Source: CADCVW01 sp035644935
GTDB lineage: Bacteria > Pseudomonadota > Alphaproteobacteria > Sphingomonadales > Sphingomonadaceae
Direction: 5' to 3'
DNA: 19,687 bases
Assembly: GCA_035644935.1 (NCBI GenBank)
Contig: DASQNO010000034.1
Span: 1-19,687 of the forward strand
In this document: positions 13,597 to 19,687 of the stretch, piece after piece
Layout of the letters: every line of letters starts with the position of its first letter
Numbering within the stretch: the first letter of the stretch is position 1
Position numbers and translations under genes: made by a program
The notes under the pieces: generated by a model
The model's input: only the letters and a program-made list of their open reading frames with translations
Told to the model about the DNA's origin: nothing
Databases searched by the model: none

Positions 13597-15267
13597 CTAG
13601 AACCTGGCGGACAGCGTGAAGGACAAGCGCGGGTGGCGATCCCCGGTCTCGTAGCGGTCGTGGGCCAGCGGGAAAGCGATCTCAGCCCCAGCGTCGAACA
13701 CGCGCGACAGGTCGAAAAGAACGCCGCCGCCCGCCGAATAGAGGTTGCCGCCGCGCCCGCCGCGACCGGAATTCCCGATCGACCCGGCGTCCGCAAACAG
13801 GTATAGCTGTGTCGAACGGATCGCTTTGGGGAACGACTTCAGGTCGTACCGGAGTTCGGCCAGCCCCGCGACGCCGCGATCGCCGCTGCGCTCGTTATAG
13901 TCGTAGGCGCGCCCGAAACGGGGACCGCCTAGACCCATCTCTTCGGAGCTGAGCAGCGCGCGAGACGCGACCTGCGCCTCGCCCGCGACGCGCAGGCTAA
14001 GGGGTCCAGATAAAGGTCCAGTCCAGTCGGCATAGACGTCCAGCTTGGAAAAGCGGGCGCTGCCGTTGAAGCGCGAGGCCAGCGGGTCGCCGCGGCGCGT
14101 GGAGTCGAACAGGCCGAGGCCCTGGCGCGCAGATAGCCGGCCGTAGAGCCAGCCGCCGCCGAGTTCGCGATAGCCCGACACGCCCAGCGTCACCGTGGAC
14201 AGTCTGTCGTTCCGGATGAGCGCGTCCGCCCGCTCCTGCTCGACATCGCGCACGGTGAAATCGGCGGTCGTCCAAACGTTGGCCTCCCGGCGGCGCAGCA
14301 GCGGATAGCTTAAGTTCGCGTTGAAGCTGACTGAACGGCCGTCGATCTCGACAAGTCGCGACTGGCGTCCCGGTTCGACGCTCGCGAAAGATGCGCCAAA
14401 GCCGGCGAGCAGGCCGTCGAAGCCGGTATCGATCGCGTAATCGAAGCCGACCGTCGCCAACTCGCGCGGCTGCAGCGGCGTCACGGTGCTGCGCAGGCTA
14501 AGCTGATCCCCGGCCAGGAACGCGCCGTTCAGGTCGGCGCGAACGCGCACGCGGATCGGGCCGACCGCGCGCGAGCCCCAATTGTCGACTTGTACCGACC
14601 CGGCGCTGCGCCTTTCCGAAGCCTCCACCAGCAGAATGCCGCGGTCCCCCTCGCGAAGATAGCGCGTGTCCGCGACGCGGACTCCGGGAAGATCGCCGGC
14701 CAGCAGCAGCGCGCGTTCCAACGTCGACTTGGTCACCGGCCGGGCGTCGGCAAGCACCGCCAGCGTGCGGCCGATCGCAATGTTGTCAGCGCCGCTGATC
14801 CGGACGTCGCCGATGGCGCCCTCGTCCAGCCGCACCCGCAGAACGCCGCTTTCCACCGTCTGGCGCGGAACCCAGGCGGAGGCGAAAACATAACCTTGCG
14901 CACGCGCCAGGTCGGCGACCGCTTGCGCGAGCGCCTTCAGGTCGGCCGCGCCGAGCCGGCGGCCTACGAAGGGCGCGAACACCGGTGCGAACTGCGCCGG
15001 CCGCATCGCCCGCGCGCCATCGATCACGACCGCGCCGACCATGATCTCGCCGGCAAGCTCCGGCGGAGGCCCATCCGGAGCAGGCGCGGCCCTGGCCGAT
15101 GGGGCGGCGTTCGGCGCCGCCGGGGCTGCGGCGTCGCGTTCGATCATTCCCGCATCGGCGCGATCCGTTTCCTGCTGCCCTGACGAAGGCTGCGCCGACG
15201 CCGGCACGCCGCCGGCGAACAATGCGGCGAAGGGCGCGCCGAACTGAAGGAGTTTGCGAAGTTTCAT
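13597..15267 (-). CDS. TpsB-type outer-membrane transporter (ShlB/FhaC/HecB family)
   Basis: The 556-residue product is a two-partner-secretion TpsB protein, an Omp85-superfamily barrel that exports a large TpsA exoprotein. A signal peptide ends at about residue 25 (VPASA|QP). A Pro/Ala-rich linker runs to about 72, followed by a POTRA_2 domain (78-152, with RRLGAADLKALAQAVADLARAQGY and LRVRLDEG) and a second POTRA (153-218). The 16-strand-type barrel spans about 220-556 and ends in Phe (FTLSARF), the outer-membrane assembly signal. The lid-loop region reads GLGGPRFGRAYDYNERSGDRG, in place of the usual VRGY-type motif. The ATG is preceded by AAGGCGGT, and an inverted repeat lies just upstream. 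No TpsA-like gene (with a haemagglutination-type N-terminal domain) is in the window. The gene is divergent from the FecR-domain gene. Confidence 0.92.
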   Translation of the reverse strand: MKLRKLLQFGAPFAALFAGGVPASAQPSSGQQETDRADAGMIERDAAAPAAPNAAPSARAAPAPDGPPPELAGEIMVGAVVIDGARAMRPAQFAPVFAPFVGRRLGAADLKALAQAVADLARAQGYVFASAWVPRQTVESGVLRVRLDEGAIGDVRISGADNIAIGRTLAVLADARPVTKSTLERALLLAGDLPGVRVADTRYLREGDRGILLVEASERRSAGSVQVDNWGSRAVGPIRVRVRADLNGAFLAGDQLSLRSTVTPLQPRELATVGFDYAIDTGFDGLLAGFGASFASVEPGRQSRLVEIDGRSVSFNANLSYPLLRRREANVWTTADFTVRDVEQERADALIRNDRLSTVTLGVSGYRELGGGWLYGRLSARQGLGLFDSTRRGDPLASRFNGSARFSKLDVYADWTGPLSGPLSLRVAGEAQVASRALLSSEEMGLGGPRFGRAYDYNERSGDRGVAGLAELRYDLKSFPKAIRSTQLYLFADAGSIGNSGRGGRGGNLYSAGGGVLFDLSRVFDAGAEIAFPLAHDRYETGDRHPRLSFTLSARF

Positions 15268-15454
15268 ACCGCCTTACGTCCCGGATCTTGGGTTGCGGGA
15301 CGTATCTGTGCCGCCAAGCGTTAAGAATTCACCTGCTTACGTCGCCGTTAACGCTGGTCGCGAACAGCTCCGAAAGCTTTGAAAAGCTAGAACTTCGCGG
15401 AGGCCGGAAATGGGGAAGCCATGATCCGAGCGCTCGCAAAGAGGACTACGGTAG
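15268..15454. promoter_or_regulatory. Divergent control region with two inverted repeats
   Basis: This 187-bp region separates the TpsB and FecR genes. Inverted repeat 1 is TACGTCCCG-N12-CGGGACGTA (15275-15283 and 15296-15304), 8 bases from the TpsB ATG, so in that transcript it forms a leader hairpin. Inverted repeat 2 is AGCGTTAA-N23-TTAACGCT (15317-15324 and 15348-15355). The word TTACGTC occurs at 15274-15280 and again at 15337-15343, and its complement GACGTA lies in the right arm of repeat 1. Perfect arms plus repeated words in a shared promoter region suggest binding sites for a dimeric regulator. The regulator is not identified. Confidence 0.55.
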
Positions 15455-17047
15455 ATGATCCGCAAATTGGCTCTTGGCGTCGCGCCGCTCGCTTTGTTGT
15501 GGAGCAATGCCGCGTTGGCGGGAACGCCGTTGTGGCGGGTGACCGAGGTCAGCGGACCCGTCCAGCTCAAGCGCGCCAACACGGTCCGCGCGGCCCAGCG
15601 GGGCGCGACGCTCAACCCCGGCGACACCGTCACGACCGGCGCCGGCGCGCGGGCCGTACTCGTCCGCGGCGAGGAGTATGTCATCGTATCCCCCTCGACG
15701 CAGCTGCGTCTGCCCACCGCTGACAAGAGCGGCGGCATCATGCAGATGTTCGAGGATTTCGGCACGGCGGTGTACAAGATTCAGAAGAAGATGACGCCGC
15801 ACTTCGGCGTCCAGACGCCGTATCTGGCCGCGGTGGTCAAGGGCACCACCTTCACGGTCACCGTCGGCCCTGAAGGCGGATCGGTTCAGGTTCTGGAGGG
15901 CCAGGTTGAGGTCGCCACCAACGACGGCGGCGCACGCAGCCTGGTCGATCCCGGCGTCGTGGCGCTGGTGGGCGCGTCCAACGTCTATCGGCTGACGGTC
16001 GACGGCAGCACCAAGCGCGTCATCGATTCCCCCAACACCCCGGCGGATACCGATGCGCGCGGGTCCACGGCATCGTTCGCAGGCCCCCCGGCGGCCCCGA
16101 TTGTGGTCGCCGCGGTCGCCGAGATGGGCAAGCCGCTCAGCGACCTTACGGACGGCCTGGTCCGTGGCGATGCGGGCGTGCAGGTCGCAATGACGATCGC
16201 ATCGGCCTCGCGGAGCGAGCCGGCGGCAGCTGTTGTCCCGCCCGCAACGCCGGTGGCTGTCCCGCCGCCAGCGGCGGAACCGGCGCCGGCGCCGAGCCCC
16301 GCGCCTACGCCTGCACCGTCCCCCGCCGCGCCCCCAGCGCCGGCGCCCTCGCCCGTACCAACCCCTGTGCCGAGCCCGGCGCCCACGCCTGCACCGGAGC
16401 CAACGCCGGCACCCGCTCCAGCACCGGCACCCACTCCGCCACCCGCATCCACGCCCGTGCCGCCGCCCGCTCCGGAGCCGACGCCGGCGCCTGCCCCTGT
16501 GCCAACACCCGCGCCGAAGCCGGACCCCACGCCCGCGCCCGCCCCCGTGCCGACGCCCGCTCCAGCACCAGCACCAGCACCGGCACCGGCGCCCACGCCC
16601 ACGCCCGCTCCGGAACCCTCGCCTGCTCCCGTGCCGCCTCCGGCACCGACCTCCCCGTCTGAGCCCGCGCCTCTTGCGCCGACGCCACCTGCGCCTCCAG
16701 CTCCGGTCGACAAGGATGACAAGCCCGGCCAGGACGACAAGCCGGGGAAAGACGATCGACCGGGCAAGGACGACAAGCCCGGCAAGGACGACAAGCCGGG
16801 GAAAGACGATCGCCCCGGCAAGGACGACAAGCCGGAAAAGGATGACAAGCCGGGCAAAGACGACAAGCCTGAGAAGGACGATCGGCCCGGCAAGGACGAC
16901 CGTCCTGACAAGGACGACGACCGCGACGACGACGATCGCGACCGCAAGAATGACGACCGCGACCGCAAGAATGACGACCGCGACCGCAAGAACGACAAGG
17001 ATGATAGGAACGACAAGGGCGGCAAAGGCGCCGGCGATGACGATTGA
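15455..17047 (+). CDS. Secreted FecR-domain protein with Pro-rich spacer and charged repeats
   Basis: The 530-residue precursor has a clear signal peptide (MIRKLALGVAPLALLWSNAALA, cut near 22). A FecR domain follows at about 28-180, with GATLNPGDTVTTGAGARAVL, QTPYLAAVVKGTTFTVTV and GSVQVLEGQVEV. A Pro/Ala spacer of about 160 residues (256-418) is built from P-A-P-x units. Next come 11 hexapeptide repeats of the DDKPGK type (422-487), then three DRDRKND units (494-514) and an acidic end. The mature protein should lie in the periplasm or outside the cell; the long spacer could span peptidoglycan. The Asp-rich tail might bind metal ions or polyanions, which is inference. GAGGA lies nine bases before the ATG. 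It is divergent from the TpsB gene and followed 74 bp later by the CHASE2 gene. Unlike classical FecR it lacks an N-terminal membrane anchor linked to a sigma factor, and no sigma gene is nearby. Confidence 0.88.
   Translation: MIRKLALGVAPLALLWSNAALAGTPLWRVTEVSGPVQLKRANTVRAAQRGATLNPGDTVTTGAGARAVLVRGEEYVIVSPSTQLRLPTADKSGGIMQMFEDFGTAVYKIQKKMTPHFGVQTPYLAAVVKGTTFTVTVGPEGGSVQVLEGQVEVATNDGGARSLVDPGVVALVGASNVYRLTVDGSTKRVIDSPNTPADTDARGSTASFAGPPAAPIVVAAVAEMGKPLSDLTDGLVRGDAGVQVAMTIASASRSEPAAAVVPPATPVAVPPPAAEPAPAPSPAPTPAPSPAAPPAPAPSPVPTPVPSPAPTPAPEPTPAPAPAPAPTPPPASTPVPPPAPEPTPAPAPVPTPAPKPDPTPAPAPVPTPAPAPAPAPAPAPTPTPAPEPSPAPVPPPAPTSPSEPAPLAPTPPAPPAPVDKDDKPGQDDKPGKDDRPGKDDKPGKDDKPGKDDRPGKDDKPEKDDKPGKDDKPEKDDRPGKDDRPDKDDDRDDDDRDRKNDDRDRKNDDRDRKNDKDDRNDKGGKGAGDDD
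16220..16708 (+). repeat. Pro/Ala-coding low-complexity tract
   Basis: C-rich imperfect repeats encode P-A-P-x, P-T-P-A-P and related units for residues 256-418 of the FecR-domain protein. The tract is cytosine-heavy on the plus strand and is a likely site of length variation between strains. Confidence 0.85.
16718..16915 (+). repeat. Eleven 18-bp tandem repeats (DDKPGK-type)
   Basis: Eleven in-frame 18-bp units with consensus GAC-AAG-CCG-GGC-AAG-GAC run without interruption. Variants swap Lys for Arg at position 2 (GATCGN) and Gly for Glu or Asp at position 4. The units are not identical at synonymous sites, so the array is not freshly amplified. Confidence 0.9.
16934..16996 (+). repeat. 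Three 21-bp tandem repeats (DRDRKND)
   Basis: Three nearly identical copies of GACCGCGACCGCAAGAATGAC-type units encode DRDRKND. Only two positions vary, which suggests recent duplication. Confidence 0.9.
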
Positions 17048-17121
17048 TCGTCCGTCGGCATCGTTGACGCGACGCTAACCTTCGGACGCTAGGCTGCGGC
17101 TGTTCCGAAAGCGAGCCTACG

Positions 17122-19467
17122 ATGATTCAGCCCTTCAATGCCGTCAGCGGACTGGTCCTTCGCCGGAGCCGAACCCTGATCGTGGCCGCCGGAGCGTTCG
17201 CGATGCTGGCGGTGCTGTTCGGCGGCGGAGGGGTCGGGCTCGACAACGCGCTTCGCACCACCCGCAACGCCCTGCGCGCGCACGACGCCAGTGGCGACGT
17301 CCACATCGTCGAGATCGACAAGCGCAGCATACAGGCCATCCGCAAATGGCCGTGGCCCCGCCGCTATCATGCGCAGCTGATCGATCGGCTCCGCGCCGCG
17401 GGGGCCGAGAGCATCGCGTTCGATGTCGACTTTTCGTCGGAATCCACCCCGGAAGACGACCGCTTGCTGGCGGAAGCATTGGCGCGCGCGCAGGGCAGCG
17501 TCGTCTTACCGACGCTGCGGCAAGCCGCTGGCGCAGGTGCCACGGGATTCATCGACGACGAGCCCATTGCCCTGTTACGGCAACACGCCTTCGTGGGCGC
17601 GGTCTCGATGCAGCCGGACGGAGACGGCAATGTCCGTTCGGCGCCCTTGGGCATGGTGATCAACGGCGCCCCGCGTCCGTCGCTGGCCGCGCTTGTCGCG
17701 AACGCGCGGGCGCCGGGCACCGGATCCTTCACGATCGATTATGCCATTCGCCCCGCCAGCATTCCCCGGCATAGCTTCATAGACGTTATCCAAGGCAGAA
17801 CCCCCGCCTCCGCGCTCGCGGGCAAGCGCATCATCGTGGGCGCCACCGCTGTCGAAACAGGTGACCGCTACGCCGTGCCAGGCCATGGCGTGATCTTCGG
17901 TGCCGTCATCCAGGCGCTCGCCGCCGAAACGCTGATGGCGGGGAAGCCGCGCGACTTGGGCTGGATGCCGCCGCTGCTGTTGGCGGCATTTGCCATCGCC
18001 CTGCTGCGCAGCCGGGCCCGCCGGAGCATCCGGATCGGCGGGTTCGTGGCCGCGGGCGTCGCCGTGCTGCTGCTGCCGCTCGCGCTTGAAAGCTTCGCCT
18101 CGCTGACGACCGGCATCGTTCCCGCCCTCGCCGCGATGACGGCGTCGGGGGCTGCCGCCGCGGTGGCCTCGCTCCTGATGTCCATGCGGCGCCGGACGAT
18201 GATCAACGCGGAGACAGGGCTTCCGAACCTCAACGCGCTTGCGGAGGATATCGGGACGCCGGCCGGCACGCTTGTGGCGGTGGCCCGGATCGAGGGTTTC
18301 GCCGCGACCGCCTCCGCAATCGGGCCGGCGGCCACCGCGGACCTCGTCCGCCGCATCGCCGAACGCGTTGCCTACGCCACGCGCGGCGCGACCGTGCACC
18401 GTGTCGATGAATCGACGTTGGCTTGGCCCGCCGACCCAGGCGACCTGGACGAGATCGGCGGCCGCTTTGACGCACTCGCCATGTTGATGCGCGCGCCCGT
18501 CGAGGCGGGCGGGCGCCGCGTCGACGTCGCCGTGACCTTCGGCGTCGCGGCCGGCATCGGCATCGACCGCCGGCAACTCGTCGCCAACGCAACGCACGCG
18601 GCGAGCACCGCCGCCGAGGCGGGCGAGAGGTGGCGCATGTTCACGCGCGACAACGAGGCGGACGCGCATTGGCGCCTGTCGCTGCTTGGCGAGCTCGACG
18701 CCGCGCTCGAGGCCGGGGACGTGTGGGTCGCGCACCAGGCCAAGTTCGACCTCAGGACGCGGACGGTGATCGGCAGCGAGGCGCTGGTGCGCTGGCAACA
18801 CGCCACGCGCGGGCCCATTCCGCCCGATCTCTTCATTCCCATGGTGGAGGCGCACGGCCGGCTTCACGAACTGACGCTGCATGTCCTGAAAACCGCCCTG
18901 CGCGACGCGGCCGGCTGGCGGCACGCCGGCGCGCCGATGAGCGTGGCCGTCAACATCTCGGTGACGCTGCTGACGCAGGCGGGCTTCGTCGAGGAGGTTC
19001 AGGCGGCGCTGGAACACAGCGGCATGCCCGCCACCGCGCTGACGCTCGAGGTCACGGAGTCGGCGGCGATGACCGGCTCGGACGCCGCGCTGGGGGCGCT
19101 GGAACGCCTGCGCGATCTCGGCATCAAGCTTTCGGTTGACGACTACGGCACCGGCCAGTCGACGCTGACCTATCTCAAGCGCTTGCCGGCAAGCGAGCTC
19201 AAGATCGACAAGAGCTTCATCCAGACGATCGTGGCCAACCGCAACGACGCCATCCTGGTCCGCTCGACGATCGACCTGGCGCATGAACTGGGCCTCAGCG
19301 TCGTCGGCGAAGGGGTGGAGGACGCGGAATGCCTGGAAGCGCTGGCAGCGCTCGGATGCGACACCGCCCAAGGCTACCATATCGGCAAGCCCATGCCCGC
19401 GGCCGAATTCGCGGCGCTTGCGGCACGGCTGAACGCCACGGCGGCGCCGGCTGCGCTCGCCGCCTGA
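17122..19467 (+). CDS. CHASE2 sensor with degenerate GGDEF and intact EAL domain
   Basis: A 781-residue inner-membrane signalling protein. One helix (about 17-36) precedes a periplasmic CHASE2 domain (about 38-275; VHIVEIDKRSIQAI, PWPRRYHAQLID, AFDVDFSSES, GKRIIVGATA). Three more helices lie at about 282-353. The GGDEF-like region (about 362-510) keeps NAETGLPNLNAL but reads RVDES where GGDEF should be, so it cannot be an active diguanylate cyclase. The EAL domain (about 520-775) keeps Glu553-Ala-Leu, Asn611, Glu646, Asp673-Asp674 (DDYGTG), Lys694, Glu730 and Gln750, so c-di-GMP phosphodiesterase activity is likely. It should report an envelope signal by lowering c-di-GMP. It probably shares a transcript with the FecR-domain gene 74 bp upstream. 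The ATG has only a weak ribosome site. Confidence 0.93.
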   Translation: MIQPFNAVSGLVLRRSRTLIVAAGAFAMLAVLFGGGGVGLDNALRTTRNALRAHDASGDVHIVEIDKRSIQAIRKWPWPRRYHAQLIDRLRAAGAESIAFDVDFSSESTPEDDRLLAEALARAQGSVVLPTLRQAAGAGATGFIDDEPIALLRQHAFVGAVSMQPDGDGNVRSAPLGMVINGAPRPSLAALVANARAPGTGSFTIDYAIRPASIPRHSFIDVIQGRTPASALAGKRIIVGATAVETGDRYAVPGHGVIFGAVIQALAAETLMAGKPRDLGWMPPLLLAAFAIALLRSRARRSIRIGGFVAAGVAVLLLPLALESFASLTTGIVPALAAMTASGAAAAVASLLMSMRRRTMINAETGLPNLNALAEDIGTPAGTLVAVARIEGFAATASAIGPAATADLVRRIAERVAYATRGATVHRVDESTLAWPADPGDLDEIGGRFDALAMLMRAPVEAGGRRVDVAVTFGVAAGIGIDRRQLVANATHAASTAAEAGERWRMFTRDNEADAHWRLSLLGELDAALEAGDVWVAHQAKFDLRTRTVIGSEALVRWQHATRGPIPPDLFIPMVEAHGRLHELTLHVLKTALRDAAGWRHAGAPMSVAVNISVTLLTQAGFVEEVQAALEHSGMPATALTLEVTESAAMTGSDAALGALERLRDLGIKLSVDDYGTGQSTLTYLKRLPASELKIDKSFIQTIVANRNDAILVRSTIDLAHELGLSVVGEGVEDAECLEALAALGCDTAQGYHIGKPMPAAEFAALAARLNATAAPAALAA

Positions 19468-19514
19468 TGGCGGCCGGTTGACGGCGCGTCACCCGGCGAC
19501 GCAAGACCCGCGGC

Positions 19515-19687
19515 GTGGCTGATCGGCGCACCCACCCGCTTTTCCGGCACGCCATGCTGCCGCTGCTGATCTTTATCATCCTGACGGCGACAGCATTGGC
19601 GACGGCCTCGGCGCTGTGGCGTTCGGCGGAGGATCGCGACCGCGCTCGGTTCGAAGCGGAAAGCCAGGTGGCGGCCGCAGCCATTTC
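19515..19687 (+). CDS. N-terminus of a membrane sensor, probably CHASE-domain protein (partial)
   Basis: The frame is open from a GTG at 19515 to the window edge (57 codons); an in-frame stop at 19479-19481 limits extension. The product begins with a basic stretch (ADRRTHPLFRHAM), then one hydrophobic helix (LPLLIFIILTATALATASAL), then a charged helix (WRSAEDRDRARFEAESQVAAAA). A basic N-terminus, one helix and an RDRARFEAE-type helix is the usual opening of CHASE-domain histidine kinases and cyclases. The output domain is outside the window. An ATG at 19554 is an alternative start but would remove the basic cytoplasmic lead. The gene lies 47 bp behind the CHASE2-EAL gene and is probably in the same operon. 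Confidence 0.65.
   Translation, partial: MADRRTHPLFRHAMLPLLIFIILTATALATASALWRSAEDRDRARFEAESQVAAAAI

Noticed and set aside
16718..16996. Possible CRISPR-like array
   Set aside because: The repeats are contiguous, in frame and without spacers; they encode peptide repeats.
15455..17047. FecR-repeat protein as the TpsA partner of the TpsB protein
   Set aside because: It lacks the TPS/haemagglutination N-terminal domain and beta-helix repeats expected of a TpsA, so adjacency alone does not support the call.
15985..17061. Minus-strand open frame rich in Gly/Ala and Ser/Leu
   Set aside because: It is the mirror of the Pro/Ala and DDKPGK coding repeats. The plus-strand frame has a signal peptide and a FecR domain.
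17575..19380. Minus-strand open frame of 601 codons
   Set aside because: It is antisense to the CHASE2-EAL gene, whose catalytic motifs fix the real frame.

Overview
This is a GC-rich window, densely packed with genes on both strands and without recognisable rRNA or tRNA genes. Protein styles (an RHS protein with a GFERGSG...GRGPD N-terminus, a CIO-type cytochrome bd with a DUF2474 partner, a TpsB/FecR/CHASE2 neighbourhood) and the GC-rich palindromic intergenic repeats point to an alphaproteobacterium, most likely a sphingomonad. That assignment is inference from style, not a database result.

Layout. 1-1464 (-): 5' part of a large RHS/YD-repeat protein that runs off the left edge. 1603-3399 (-): SLC13/DASS permease with RCK_C domains. 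3540-5992 (+): a small MscS channel followed by a DUF389 membrane protein. 6031-6402 (-): a short DUF202 membrane protein; its GTG start overlaps the stop of what looks like a C-terminal remnant of a YihY/BrkB-type gene. 6753-8360 (+): a GNAT acetyltransferase fused to a nitrilase-superfamily amidohydrolase. 8389-13172 (-): cydA-cydB-DUF2474 (cyanide-insensitive-type quinol oxidase), then a BaiN/HI0933-type flavoprotein and a DUF72 protein. REP-like palindromes lie between cydA and cydB and after the DUF2474 gene. 13359-13553 (+): a 64-residue hydrophilic protein of unknown function.

Right third. A TpsB outer-membrane transporter (13597-15267, -) is divergent from a secreted FecR-domain protein with a Pro/Ala spacer and a charged repeat tail (15455-17047, +). 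This is followed by a CHASE2 / degenerate GGDEF / EAL protein (17122-19467, +) and the start of another membrane sensor (from 19515, +). The 187-bp region between the divergent genes carries two inverted repeats and repeated TTACGTC words. I read this as a candidate envelope/secretion module with c-di-GMP turnover. No TpsA exoprotein is visible in the window, so the substrate of the TpsB protein is the main open question.

Four items would be missed by a simple complete-ORF scan: the left-edge RHS gene, the 45-residue DUF2474 gene, the right-edge sensor gene and the YihY-like remnant. Several start codons have been moved from the longest open frame to better supported positions; the reasons are given in the entries.
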